Source: Mycosarcoma maydis
Lineage: Eukaryota; Basidiomycota; Ustilaginomycetes; Ustilaginales
NCBI RefSeq assembly: GCF_000328475.2
Contig: NC_026482.1
Span: 806,001-870,000, forward strand
DNA: 64,000 nucleotides
Direction of reading: 5' to 3'
Under the pieces are notes generated by a model. The model searched no databases and had not been told where the DNA came from. It was given only the letters and a program-made list of their open reading frames with translations. Within the stretch, counting starts at the first letter, position 1. Each line of letters starts with the position of its first letter. The translations under genes were made by a program, and so were the position numbers. Shown here one piece after another: positions 10,262-20,777 of this stretch.

Positions 10262-11112
10262 ACACTCGTGACTTGGTCGCTCTACATTTCCCCCCCAATT
10301 TCTCTCGAAAACGAGCCGAGTGGACCGGACCGGTCCTCCGTAAGCTCCTTCGATTTGCAAGCTCGGTCACTTGATTGGCCTGATCATGACCGCGCTCATC
10401 GGAACTTCTTGCATCGAGCCCAACCCGAACTTTTCCGGCGGACAGGGATGGATGCAAGAACGCTCAAAGGTGCAGCAAAATTGGAAGAATTGATTGGGGG
10501 GAGAAGCCAACGTATGCGCGGCAGCATTTTGGTATGCAGGCTGCCGCCCGGCCCTCTATGCAGAGTCAGGTGCAAATGAGCTTGGTGCTTTCCTTCGCGC
10601 CTTGTTCCTTGTTCACGTCCGTGTGGACGAGGAGTGAAACGCATGGGTTCTGACTCGGCCCGCCGGTCATTTTCGTTTGCGCCGTCTATGTGCCACGCCT
10701 TTCCTGTTGTGTTTGCATTTTTGACCATAAAATCACGAATCACATTCACCAATGGCACTTGCCCCAGATCGCGGCTTTGCCCGAGATTTTCGGAAGTCGA
10801 GTCAGCTTTCAGAAGTGGTTGTCACGAGATACACCCGACGGTCGGGTAGGAACCCTTTTTTCATCATTTTTTCTTTTCTTTTTAAATTCTTTTGGACGTT
10901 TCGAAGCGCGTCCCGAGTCTCTCTCTCTCGCTCGCAGAATACCCCGCTGCAGCTTCATCTGATGCGTGAATCGTGAACGCTGCCAATCTGAAGCGGGTCA
11001 CCATTCCCAATTCTTCCGATGCTACCATAGCTCTCCCCACATCACCTTCTTCTTTTTTTTTTGACTGCCTCTTTCCCTGATATCGGCATCGAGTCGAGCC
11101 ACCGCAAACATC
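10262..11112. other. Intergenic region, malic enzyme promoter
   Basis: It contains one heptamer patch near 10731 and pyrimidine-rich stretches at about 10856-10890 and 11045-11062, just before the malic enzyme ATG. Such CT-rich tracts are common in fungal promoters of well-expressed genes. No further gene was recognised. Confidence 0.4.
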
Positions 11113-13017
11113 ATGCTTCGCTCCTCCAATCGGCATATGGCAGCCACCCTTCGGTACGCTGCTTCCACAGAATGGTATCAGGCAGCCGCTTTTACAGAAG
11201 GACTGGCAGGGCCATCCGTTGCACGTCGTGCAGGCTCTGCATCCCGTCATTCTAGCTCCCGACATCGCTCATCTTTGCGCAAAGGCTTGACCGCTCCTTT
11301 CTCCACATCGTCGTGCACTGCAAGATCGAGCCAACTCGCTGACCATCGCATTATCTCTGACCCTTTCCCGAATCAAGACACTGGCTTCTCGTATGAGAAG
11401 CGAGACCAGCTCGGCCTCCGTGGCCTTCTGCCCCCTGCCAAGCAGAGCCTCAACACCCAGGTCCTGCGTGTGCTACACCAGCTTCGCAGCAAGTCGACTC
11501 CGCTCGAGAAACATGTAATGCTTGCCTCACTGCGTCAAACCAACACGCGTCTCTACTACGCCACCATCCTGGCTAACAAGGAAGAGATCCTTCCTCTCAT
11601 TTACACGCCTACCGTCGGAGAAGCTTGCCAGAAATTCTCGCACATCTACCGAAGACCTGAGGGTCTGTCGATCTCGCTCGAGGACAAGGGCAAAATCGCC
11701 AGCATTGTCGAAAACTGGCCGGTCCCCGCTGGTTCGCCTCGAATCGCCGTTATCACGGACGGCTCGCGCATTCTCGGTCTCGGCGACCTCGGATGGAACG
11801 GCCAGGGGATCTCGATCGGCAAGCTCTCGCTCTACGTTGCCGGTGCCGGTATCCACCCTCGAGCTACGCTGCCCATTGTCGTCGATCTGGGCACGAATAA
11901 CAAGAAAAACCTCGAGGATCCTCTTTACCTCGGTCTGCGACGCGAGCGTGCCAGCACGGAGGAGTACATCGAGTTTATGGACGAGGTGATGCACGCTCTT
12001 CACACGCGTTATCCCAACCTGATTATCCAGTTTGAAGACTTTACCAGCGAGAATGCGTTCCGCTTTCTCGAGCGATACCAGGGCAAGTATCCAATGTTTA
12101 ACGACGACATTCAGGGTACGGGTAGTGTGATCCTTGCTGGGTTCACCAACGCCGCGCGCATCGCGTCCAAAGAGAGCGGCCGACCTTTGCACGACCACCG
12201 CATCCTCATGGCGGGCGCAGGCTCGGCTGCTGTCGGTGTGGGCAAGCAGCTCATGTCGTTCTTCACGCGTCAGGGTCTGTCGGCCGACGAAGCTCGCGAA
12301 CGCATCTTCATAACTGACTCCAAGGGCCTGGTGACCAAGGATCGCGGAGACAAGCTCGCCGAGCACAAAGTGTTCTTCGCTCGCGACGACAACGCAGGCA
12401 AGCAGATCAAAGACCTTGGTGAGATCATTGACTACGTCAAACCCACGGCGATTCTCGGCCTTTCCACGATCAAGGGCACGTTTGACGAGAACGTGATTCG
12501 TAAGATGGCGACGCTCAACAAGCGACCTATCATCTTTCCGCTCTCGAACCCGACCGACAACTCGGAATGCACGTTCGAGGAAGCCGTCAAGTACACGGAG
12601 GGTCGCGTGCTCTTTGCAGCTGGCTCGCCATTCGCCGAGATCGACGCCGCTTCCTCGCCAACGGGCAAGCGCATGATTCCTGGACAGGGAAACAATTTCC
12701 TCGTGTTCCCCGGTATTGGCCTCTGCGCCGCACTGTGCAAAGCGGGTCGAGTGACCAACGAGATGATCACTGAATCCGCTTTGGCGCTCTCGGACGCGCT
12801 CACGGACCAAGAGCGTGCCGAAGGTCGACTCTACCCGAACACAGAGAGGATTCGAGAAATCTCGAGGGATATCGCTGTCAAGTGCATCCAGATGGCCAAC
12901 AAGCAAGGCGTCACCAGGGATGGCGGTAAGACCGCTGCTATGGATGAGGAACAGTTGAGAGATTGGGTTCAGGGTGAAATGTGGACTCCCAAGTACGATA
13001 CTGCAGAAGACGCCTGA
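11113..13017 (+). CDS. MAE1: Malic enzyme, mitochondrial NAD(P)-dependent
   Basis: This enzyme oxidatively decarboxylates malate to pyruvate with reduction of NAD(P), linking the TCA cycle to pyruvate. The protein has 634 residues in one exon. The first 100 residues are rich in Arg, Ser and Ala with few acids, as in a mitochondrial presequence. The malic N-terminal domain contains YTPTVGEACQKFS (about residue 163), then VITDGSRILGLGDLG. The family signature FNDDIQGTGSV lies near residue 326. The Rossmann loop AGAGSAAVGVG (about 366) binds the dinucleotide. The C-terminal part includes FPLSNPTDNSECT and GQGNNFLVFPGIG, as expected. Length fits the fungal/eukaryotic family. Cofactor preference cannot be read with certainty; NAD use is the usual finding for the mitochondrial form. 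It converges on the next gene, 180 bp away. Confidence 0.95.
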   Translation: MLRSSNRHMAATLRYAASTEWYQAAAFTEGLAGPSVARRAGSASRHSSSRHRSSLRKGLTAPFSTSSCTARSSQLADHRIISDPFPNQDTGFSYEKRDQLGLRGLLPPAKQSLNTQVLRVLHQLRSKSTPLEKHVMLASLRQTNTRLYYATILANKEEILPLIYTPTVGEACQKFSHIYRRPEGLSISLEDKGKIASIVENWPVPAGSPRIAVITDGSRILGLGDLGWNGQGISIGKLSLYVAGAGIHPRATLPIVVDLGTNNKKNLEDPLYLGLRRERASTEEYIEFMDEVMHALHTRYPNLIIQFEDFTSENAFRFLERYQGKYPMFNDDIQGTGSVILAGFTNAARIASKESGRPLHDHRILMAGAGSAAVGVGKQLMSFFTRQGLSADEARERIFITDSKGLVTKDRGDKLAEHKVFFARDDNAGKQIKDLGEIIDYVKPTAILGLSTIKGTFDENVIRKMATLNKRPIIFPLSNPTDNSECTFEEAVKYTEGRVLFAAGSPFAEIDAASSPTGKRMIPGQGNNFLVFPGIGLCAALCKAGRVTNEMITESALALSDALTDQERAEGRLYPNTERIREISRDIAVKCIQMANKQGVTRDGGKTAAMDEEQLRDWVQGEMWTPKYDTAEDA

Positions 13018-13197
13018 GTGTCAGTGCTCAGAGGAATTCGATCGATCTCATCATCACGTTACATGCATTCAACACGATTCTTTCAACATGTCTTGGGCGC
13101 TCGTCAACGTCTATTAGCGCAATTTCATAGTCATTGTATGAAACGGTGATGTCAGTTGACCTCGGTCTGGTTCATGGGTTTCGGGCGCGAGAGTGAG

Positions 13198-14967
13198 TCA
13201 GAGCGCGACGCCGATTTGCGAGTGCGCTTGGTCGATAGCGGCGGGCTGCGCAGGACGCGTGGTCTGGTGCGACTGTGTGTGTTCGTATGGAGGAGGGTAG
13301 CTCGACATGAGTGCGGATTGGCGTCTGGAGACATGTGCGCTATGTGACGTATGCCGGTTCGTGGCGAGCCCGTCTTGTTGCACGATCTCGTCGATCACGT
13401 ATGTGCCGAACGCGGTTGCAGGAACGCTGTCGATCGAGTGTCTTGCCGAGCCGGTATGCGCGCATGCACCAGTGTGCGGTGCACGTGGCTTGGCGTGATG
13501 CACAAGAGCATACGTCTTGCTACTTCGTCGAGGAGGTGTAGCAGGAGTTACCAACGACGCCGAGTGTGCACTGTCGAGCGCGTTGCTCGCTACATGCTCG
13601 AGTACCTGCTGGTCACGTGTGCGGCCAAGTTGCGAAGATGAGCGTCGAGGCGACGAAGCCGGATCAATGTCGAACAGCGTTCCATTTACAGAGAGGCTGG
13701 CACCCAGCACCGGCGTCGTCGCCGGAACTGGCACCGCACATGGTTCAGCTTGAGACGCCAGCGCGTGCTTGCCCCGTCGCCGCTTTACCAAGCTGGAAAA
13801 CGACCTTGATCGTCCAGGCTTGGCTGGACGGGCCAGCACTGGCTCTGTGAGCTCGGCTGGCAGCGCAGGAGCAGCAGTAGGCATCCCTGGCGCGCCCGCG
13901 TCTCTGCTCGATCCGTCGTGCTGACAAGCAGCATCGCGGCACGTATCGAGCTGAGATCGCGAACGACTGTGCCGGCCAAAGCTGAGCAATCCGAACACTT
14001 GCTTCGCCCTGCTACTGCGTTGGCCAACCTCATTGGATGCTCTTGAACAGTCGCACCTTTGATGGCGCGTACGACGTACGGATGCGTCGGTCATTTCCAG
14101 GAACGAGTGCATTTGCTGTGCGCTGGTGGACTCTCCCTGCGATGTGCAAGTAGATGTCGGCTTTTGCTGACATGCCAGCGTCGAGGTGTTTGGTGCTGTA
14201 CTCAACTGCAACGCTGGCGAATTCGACGCTGCCAGCTGAGCGGAAACAAGCTGAGGAGGCGATGCCCAGCTCGACGGAAAAGACACTGCGTTTTGCATCT
14301 CGCGATACGGCTGCACGCGATTCTCACAGCCCAACTCACAGCAGATGCAAGGACACTGGTCTTTGCTATACTCGCATCCCTTGATACCAACTGGATCCGG
14401 AAACCTTGTGAGCTCGCTCAGCGTCTTGAATATATCCACCTTGATCGTACCTGTCGGGTCATAATTGCTGCTCAAGTGCGCGTCCAATGATTGCTTGAGT
14501 TGTTGTTCGTGCCTGTTCAGGATCTCGCGGGTATCGAATCCTGTGCGTGAATCTTGGTCGTGCTGTGGTTGGTAAGCGTACGCACGATTGACGCGGTCGC
14601 TAGCGCGCAACGCTGCCGTAGGCGGAAGGATAGTATCGATGATGATCCGATCCGCTGTTTGACTGACCGCAGTCTGGATCTCGGACGTAGGCACAAAGTT
14701 GACGAGTGTCGGATGCTCAATAACCAGCGCTTTGGCGTGTCGTTCGCGTTTGATGATTTCGTATTCGGGTTCGGGCGACGTCGGTGGTGAAGATGTATTG
14801 TTAGGCGAGTGGGAGAGCGCGCGTACGGTGGATGATAGAGACTCGGCGGATCCTGTCGTAGACGCATGGATGAAATGGTCCAGGACCGTGTGGTATGATG
14901 AAGCGCGTGAGGTGGCTCTCGGTGGAGGCGCCAAAGGTGCCACGTCTTGACCTCGCACGTCTTGCAT
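13198..14967 (-). CDS. Unknown protein with Cys cluster and PPPY motif
   Basis: The frame gives 589 residues from the ATG at 14967; the extra upstream codons in the frame start only with GTG. No catalytic domain was recognised. Three features stand out. A folded-looking N-terminal part contains ERHAKALVIEHPTLVNFVPTSEI and a helix DTREILNRHEQQLKQSLDAH. A cluster of six cysteines in 17 residues, CEYSKDQCPCICCELGC, lies near residue 195-211. Near the C-terminus is SSYPPPYE, a PY motif of the kind bound by WW domains of Rsp5/Nedd4-type ubiquitin ligases. The middle is Ser/Arg-rich (for example RSRSFSSLVKRRRGK) and probably disordered. The Cys cluster could bind metal or carry palmitate. Both roles are inference. 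Confidence 0.65.
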   Translation of the reverse strand: MQDVRGQDVAPLAPPPRATSRASSYHTVLDHFIHASTTGSAESLSSTVRALSHSPNNTSSPPTSPEPEYEIIKRERHAKALVIEHPTLVNFVPTSEIQTAVSQTADRIIIDTILPPTAALRASDRVNRAYAYQPQHDQDSRTGFDTREILNRHEQQLKQSLDAHLSSNYDPTGTIKVDIFKTLSELTRFPDPVGIKGCEYSKDQCPCICCELGCENRVQPYREMQNAVSFPSSWASPPQLVSAQLAASNSPALQLSTAPNTSTLACQQKPTSTCTSQGESTSAQQMHSFLEMTDASVRRTRHQRCDCSRASNEVGQRSSRAKQVFGLLSFGRHSRSRSQLDTCRDAACQHDGSSRDAGAPGMPTAAPALPAELTEPVLARPAKPGRSRSFSSLVKRRRGKHALASQAEPCAVPVPATTPVLGASLSVNGTLFDIDPASSPRRSSSQLGRTRDQQVLEHVASNALDSAHSASLVTPATPPRRSSKTYALVHHAKPRAPHTGACAHTGSARHSIDSVPATAFGTYVIDEIVQQDGLATNRHTSHSAHVSRRQSALMSSYPPPYEHTQSHQTTRPAQPAAIDQAHSQIGVAL

Positions 14968-15754
14968 GGTGAGATAGATTCCCACACACACGCACGACGT
15001 ATGCCGACAATCCTACAGTCGCGAGAAAACAAAGGTGGTGGTGGTGTGCGCCAGTGTCGAGCGCTCTTCCGATTGTCTGATCCTCCTTGCAGTGTAGAAC
15101 GTATGACAGAGTGGTATATCAGAAAGACAGGACCGTTGTGCAAGCCCAAGACAAGAAATAGCGTGCGAGCTGAGCGCAAGGGGGCTCCACGCCTCAAGCG
15201 AACAAGTAGAGCTCGCTCTTTGGCTCGCAATCACGAATGCAGTCTTTCACAAAATGGGCTTTGCAAAGCGCCATTACGCAACATCCGCCCGCCCAATGCT
15301 TTCTCAATGCTTGTGTAGAACACAGCTTCACTTTGAGCAACAGGCGGTGACGCAAAGTGTGTTCGAGAGTAGTTTCATCAAGGTGTGAGAGTGACGAACC
15401 GGTAAGGCAGAAGCCTCGCAGGTGTCTCACTTTGTTTGGCGACGTCAGGAATGTTGTACGACCGTGGGGCACTCCAGCAGAGGTTCTCAATTTGGAAGCA
15501 CATATTTTGAAACTCCGTTGCCGTCATCAACCTTGCTTCCGCGTTCTGCGCCTGTCAGCTGTGCAGCGCTAATTTATTTCTGATCGTGATAGTTATTCGT
15601 GATTCATTCAGGCGAGCAAGCTTCCGTGACAGCTGGCGTTGGCGCGAGTTTCCCGAGCCGTGGATCCGAACTGTGTCGAAGTGTGAATGACGTCTTAGAC
15701 TCTGCCTGCCGTATGCCGACAGCATGATATCCATGAAATGAGCAGCATATCACA
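14968..15754. other. Intergenic region between two minus-strand genes
   Basis: This is upstream sequence of the Cys/PPPY gene and 3' flank of the Rho-GEF gene. A single heptamer half-site (CAATCACGAATGC) lies near 15230. No gene was recognised. Confidence 0.4.
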
Positions 15755-18700
15755 TCAGATCGCTCGTGGACCGGATGCTGCAAGGCTTGTGCGATTGCCT
15801 GCCCTACTGACACCGCCAGCATCTACTCCAGCAAGGTCAACCGACACGTGGGAGTCGTCTGCGCCGTTGGCTATCGAAGATCGTAAACGAGCACCAAACT
15901 TTTCGTTGCGCTGCCTCGCGTGCATCTGTGCGACGGCATTCTGCATGGGCTCAGGTGCAATCGACATGGACGTAGCAGCCATAGGCTCGCTCAGTCGCCC
16001 CAACACACCGCGTCGGCCGTGAATTTGGGAGAGATTCAACGAAGCACCGTCGAGTGTGCTCGTTTGCGGCTGTCGGCTGCTTCGCGTGGAGTCAAACGTA
16101 GGAGCAGCACCGGCAGCAGAAGTGCCAGCCGAATCAGCCGAAGCAGTCAGGCGAGGTCCAGTCGTTCGAGAAACTGGACCATCGTTCCGCTGATTTGATA
16201 TGTGTCCGGAAGAGATCTTGGGTGGATCGTTGGCGTGCGCGCCTGCTTGTGCACCAGCAATGCCGCGGCTCGGCTCGATACGATCTCCCCAGTAGGTGAA
16301 TGAAAGCTTGGTCGATCTGACGTACTTCTGAGACGCCGCTTGGCCACCAATGCCATCATCACTACCCGAAGAGCTGGAAGAGCTCACACTACTGCCATCG
16401 TCACTATCTACACTTGCCTCATCCTCCTCCTCACCTTCCACTGAATCCTGCTCATCTACCTCGTGCGAGGTGGGCAAGCCACCTACAGAGTCCTCCTTTC
16501 CTATACCGGCTTGGCGAGCGGCTGCGTTCCTCCACGCAACGACTGAGATAAATTTGTACAAGTTGCGTGTCTTGGCTCGCAAGGTTGTGTTTCGCAGAGC
16601 TTTAAGACGCTCGCGACTGTCCTTGGTCCGTGCAGCGAAATCTCTTGCATCAAGCTCGGCAGAGGAGTCGGCGATTCGCAGAGCAGCTGTGCTGACCATT
16701 GGCAATGCTGTCACACCGATACGCTGACATTTGATCTCGACGTCTGAGAAGCGGACGATCCACAAGTCTTTCTTGCTGCCCATTGATGGAGCTTTGGAGG
16801 AGCCATGGCCGGCGTCTTCAGACGGCAAAAAGTCGGAGAGACGTCGATAAGAGCGTTTGTTCCTCAGAGCAGCCCGCAACCCCGATTGATTCGAGTTACT
16901 CCAACGACCGCCGCTTGGCTCTGTGTTCTCAGCGCCACTCTCCCCATTCTCGCTGTCAGATGGATATGCATCAGCTCGAGCACCTTTAGGCGCCGACTCG
17001 GACAACGCTCTGCGAGCATTTTGGTCGTAGAGCGCCTGCTCCTCGATGAGCACCCTATCCGGTCGAGGTCGTAAAACCTGATGATCGGTGATTCCATCAA
17101 TGCGGGCAAAACAGTCCAGCATCTTGTCTCTTTCCTCGGCGTTGACCTTTTCGTCTTCGATGGAGCGCACGAGGCGTTCGATGTCGACCACCATGGAGAC
17201 TGTGCTCTCGAACTCAGTCGTCGAGGGGTCTGTATGGAAGAGAAGATTTTGGAAAAGCAGAGGATATTTGAGCAGTCGCTGAAATGGCATGGAAGCAAAA
17301 ATCGAGAGGCCAGCGTAGCCTTGCTCGGCTGCACATGCCTCTAGTGCAGCGACAGTGCGGCCTAGTCCGACTGTATTGCTGAGGCGCTCCTTTTTCAGCC
17401 GTTTGCCTCGAAATGCGCGCTCCATGAGAGCGGCCTCTTCGAGTTCCTCCATGGCTCTTTGCAGATGGCAGACATAAGTGGCGTAGCGCTGAAAAATATG
17501 AGCATACTTGGTGAAAATATCGGCTAGGCTACGTACGAGCGGCCATTGCTCTTCGTATCTTGCTTTGAGAGCATCCGAGAGCATACCGTGTGCCTCGACG
17601 AGAACGTCAGACATTGCGACGAGCACCTCTCGAAGCGATGGCGGTAAAGGTACCGAGAGTCGAAGCGGATCCGCATCCGCCTTTGCCTTTCGTGAGAGAC
17701 CACGGAGCTTTTGTGCTTTGGATAGTTTGCCTTTGGCGCGCGTTGTGGTAGTCACGTTCATATAGCCAGCGGTGCTTCGGTCTCGTGTGGCTGTTGTGCC
17801 AAGACCAAGACCTAGGCCAAACGATGCATGCACTCGCATGGTGACTGGCCCAGACCGGGATGAGACGTTGTCCGTCGTGGACGCGCTGCCCATATGTCCT
17901 AAGTAGGGACTACGTGCGGCGTTGTGCGGCTGCGTACCGCGTCCTATCGATTCAAAGGCTGCACTTTTTTCAACAGATATGTTCGACATGAAGCGAGAAG
18001 CGATGGGAAGATCCCCATGAGTGTTGGGCAAAGAACCGGCTGCGAAAGCCGATGGCTCACCGTTGGAGTTGGCAGGCAGCATGGGCACCAATTGCGGTTT
18101 GGAGGCCGCCGAGTTCCTTGGTCCTGGTTCGTCAATAGGAAAGGCGGTGAGAGTGCTCGGAGCGGGTGGCAGAACGCGCTCAGGATCGAAGAGGTGTGGG
18201 TGAAGAAGAGCATCTATGTAGATCTCCTTGGCCTTTTCGAGTTCGGCTAGGTAGCGCTCTTCGCTCGCCACGATCTCCCAGAGAACCTCTTGACGTGTCC
18301 TTTCGCGTGGTCCGAGATTTCTGACCAGTTCTTCCTGCGTCATTTCGCTCCACGTGGGAAAACCGTATGATCGTGCAGCGAAAGCAGATGGGGGAAAGGC
18401 GACGGTCTCGTTAGTGGTGATGGGCGAGGCCGGATCGACACTATTCCTGCGGCTTTGTGGACGACTGCTGGCCGAGCCGGAGTAGCTAAAACGCATGGAG
18501 AGAGATGTTCTGCTTGGGAAATGAAGAGGACCTGAAGAGACATCAGCCGGACCAGCACCGAGATTTGGAGACTCACTTGGATTTGACGATGCGGCTTCCA
18601 TGGAGTCACGCCTTGCGGATGAAGCAAGTCGCTTTACAGCCAAAGATGATGTGAGGCCACTCGCGGAAGGGTTGCCATCGGCAGAAGGAGCACTTGAGTA

Positions 18701-19558
18701 AGAGTGGCTGCGACGAGAGGTGAAGCGGGTTGAAGAAGCCTGGCTTGGTCTGGCGGAGCGCGCAAAGCTCAATGGAGCCTTGTCTCGCGAGGTGTGTGAA
18801 TTGGGCGAAGCGATACGCTGGCTAACGTCGCTTGCTGCTGACCTTGTCCAAGTTCTGGATCTGGCTTGACTAGCAGCTGTAGGGCGTGCAAAGTTGCTGG
18901 AAGCTGCATTTGGATCGCTGCTGTCAGACGAGCTGGTTCGAAGCAGTGGTTGAGAAGTTGCGGAACGCTGTGGCTGCGCGACGGGTACGGGAGAAAGGGA
19001 GCGTTGCTTTTGAGGTGAGGGAGCAAAGGCGACCGATTTGCTAAGATGCGTCGCTGACGGACCCGCCTGAGGACAAGAGCTTGACTGCCTTTGATGCGTG
19101 CCTTGATCCGGGCAGCGTGGCGTTTTTGTTTCTGGTGTGTCAAGTGCGACAAGATCAGATTGGCGGCCAGACTCTGCGGGTAAGCTGGAGCCAGGAAGGC
19201 GTTTAGGCACGGATGCAACGACGTCTGAGGGCAGAATGCTGCGTGAAGGATTGGCAGCGGTGTTGAGGACAGGTGGGCCGGTCTGTTCTATGGGTATCGT
19301 AGGGGGGAATCTATCTGGAGTGATATCTGGAGTGGTATCTGAAGGAGACAATGAGGCGGATTGGGAGAGAGACGCGCCCTCAAATTTGGCGACTAGGGCT
19401 TTAGTACGACCAAGGTGGTTATACGGAGCAGGAAGAGCTGGTGCAGGAGCAACAGCGTCCAAATCCTTCTTCTCGGAACAATCAAAACGAGCATCCTGGA
19501 CGGGCTTGGTTGGCGAAGGGGATGGCACGGTGGAGAAGCGAGAGAAGAATCGCTTCAT
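15755..19558 (-). CDS. Rho guanine nucleotide exchange factor (DH domain)
   Basis: The product has 1267 residues in one exon. It probably activates a Rho/Cdc42/Rac GTPase at the plasma membrane. The first 400 residues are Ser/Pro-rich. The Dbl-homology domain starts near residue 419 with RQEVLWEIVASEERYLAELE (helix 1). It is split by an insertion of roughly 170 low-complexity residues and resumes with the helix around LVAMSDVLVEAHGMLSD. It then holds the hallmark QRLLKYPLLFQNLL helix (about residue 765). A PH-like segment follows (KKDLWIVRFSDVEIKC near 933, then NLYKFISVVAWRNAAA near 1000), interrupted by acidic and Ser-rich linkers. The C-terminus is Ser/Arg-rich and disordered. It does not show the FYVE of Don1 or the CH/PB1 parts of Cdc24, so I leave it unnamed. 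Confidence 0.88.
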   Translation of the reverse strand: MKRFFSRFSTVPSPSPTKPVQDARFDCSEKKDLDAVAPAPALPAPYNHLGRTKALVAKFEGASLSQSASLSPSDTTPDITPDRFPPTIPIEQTGPPVLNTAANPSRSILPSDVVASVPKRLPGSSLPAESGRQSDLVALDTPETKTPRCPDQGTHQRQSSSCPQAGPSATHLSKSVAFAPSPQKQRSLSPVPVAQPQRSATSQPLLRTSSSDSSDPNAASSNFARPTAASQARSRTWTRSAASDVSQRIASPNSHTSRDKAPLSFARSARPSQASSTRFTSRRSHSYSSAPSADGNPSASGLTSSLAVKRLASSARRDSMEAASSNPSESPNLGAGPADVSSGPLHFPSRTSLSMRFSYSGSASSRPQSRRNSVDPASPITTNETVAFPPSAFAARSYGFPTWSEMTQEELVRNLGPRERTRQEVLWEIVASEERYLAELEKAKEIYIDALLHPHLFDPERVLPPAPSTLTAFPIDEPGPRNSAASKPQLVPMLPANSNGEPSAFAAGSLPNTHGDLPIASRFMSNISVEKSAAFESIGRGTQPHNAARSPYLGHMGSASTTDNVSSRSGPVTMRVHASFGLGLGLGTTATRDRSTAGYMNVTTTTRAKGKLSKAQKLRGLSRKAKADADPLRLSVPLPPSLREVLVAMSDVLVEAHGMLSDALKARYEEQWPLVRSLADIFTKYAHIFQRYATYVCHLQRAMEELEEAALMERAFRGKRLKKERLSNTVGLGRTVAALEACAAEQGYAGLSIFASMPFQRLLKYPLLFQNLLFHTDPSTTEFESTVSMVVDIERLVRSIEDEKVNAEERDKMLDCFARIDGITDHQVLRPRPDRVLIEEQALYDQNARRALSESAPKGARADAYPSDSENGESGAENTEPSGGRWSNSNQSGLRAALRNKRSYRRLSDFLPSEDAGHGSSKAPSMGSKKDLWIVRFSDVEIKCQRIGVTALPMVSTAALRIADSSAELDARDFAARTKDSRERLKALRNTTLRAKTRNLYKFISVVAWRNAAARQAGIGKEDSVGGLPTSHEVDEQDSVEGEEEDEASVDSDDGSSVSSSSSSGSDDGIGGQAASQKYVRSTKLSFTYWGDRIEPSRGIAGAQAGAHANDPPKISSGHISNQRNDGPVSRTTGPRLTASADSAGTSAAGAAPTFDSTRSSRQPQTSTLDGASLNLSQIHGRRGVLGRLSEPMAATSMSIAPEPMQNAVAQMHARQRNEKFGARLRSSIANGADDSHVSVDLAGVDAGGVSRAGNRTSLAASGPRAI

Positions 19559-20777
19559 GGTTTGTGACGAGGAAGAGTCGAGTGCGCTCGGGCTGCGAGA
19601 ATGACTGCTGTGTCAGCGTCAAAAAGTCACAGTGAACAAAACATTGAGCAGGGGGTCAAAGTCGAATCAAGGTCGAAGGATGTGTTGCCACCGATGCTAG
19701 AACAAGGACGAGGTTGGTCCTTGGAAGCGTTTGGAGGACTGGCTCGCGATGCGCTTGTATGACGTGGTGGGGCGAAATGAAGAAAGGCAGCAGGCCATGC
19801 GTGTAAACTGTGCTTGATGCCTGATTGCCTGCTCCGGATGTTGCTTGCAGGTCGTGATGGTATGAGAGTGATATGAGAAACAGCAGTCACCAAGTCAAGT
19901 CGAGAGTGCAATCATGAATTCCACAATCGTGGATCGTGCGTAAATCGTGAATCGTGAATCGTAAATAGGGAATCGTAAATAGAGAATGTGCAATCACGAA
20001 TGGTGAACACGTGTTTGATTTCTTTGCAAGAATCGTGAATCATCATGAATCGTGAATCCTTCCCTCGTCAATCAGAACAGCGAATCACGCATTCCCCACT
20101 GCGTCGAAACGTGCTCCTGCAGCCAAGATGCGCGCTTTCCTCTTTCCTCTGGCGCATCAGGGTCCACTCGAACGATTGTGCTTGAGCCGCCCGTGGTCAA
20201 GTTAAAGGATCGTCCAGAGCATGATTTCACAGCTAGATACCAGTCAAGACGATCAAGTCAAGCTAGCAAAGTCTCGTGCAAGCCCCAAGCTCAAGTTAAT
20301 CATGGCGGGTGGCTGCAGATATTGTGCTGAGCCAGCGCTCAAGCAACTTGTAGCAAGCACGAAGTGGAACTCAAGACGCGCTACAATCGTGTCGCCACGA
20401 TTCACGATTCACGATTCACGATTCACGTTTGGCGCACCGTCCACACACCAAAGCTCACCTCGCTAAATTCCCAATTTCATCCGGGTTTTCGGATTTCAAA
20501 TTTCGGATTTCGGATATCGGAACCACGAATGATCAGCAAATCAGCCTCGAACCAGTCACGAGTCAGTTGGACGAGTCAGTTGGTGGTTTCACATCCGTGA
20601 TTTGTAGTTCGTTTCCTTTGCCAATCACGAGTTTGCTTTGCTCATGTCCCACCGACGAGGCTGACAATCTATCAGCCGCCTTGATCGTTGTACTGCTTGC
20701 ATCGTCGCCGTCTGTCGATGTAATTCCGTTTAGATACGCACCGCCTTTGTCGCTTTATCCCAACTCACATCGTCAAC
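19559..20777. other. Divergent promoter region with heptamer repeats
   Basis: This region lies between the Rho-GEF (-) and the SAP30-like gene (+). CGTGAAT-type heptamers are concentrated at 19938-20062 and at 20397-20428, and a TTTCGGAT-type repeat at about 20473-20522. No gene was recognised. Confidence 0.5.
20397..20428. repeat. Tandem (CACGATT)n, four units
   Basis: Four near-perfect CACGATT heptamers lie head to tail in the divergent promoter region, about 350 bp upstream of the SAP30-like start codon. Confidence 0.9.

Noticed and set aside
11527..12906. 459-codon minus-strand ORF
   Set aside because: It is exactly antisense to malic enzyme, a by-product of codon bias. It has no domain.
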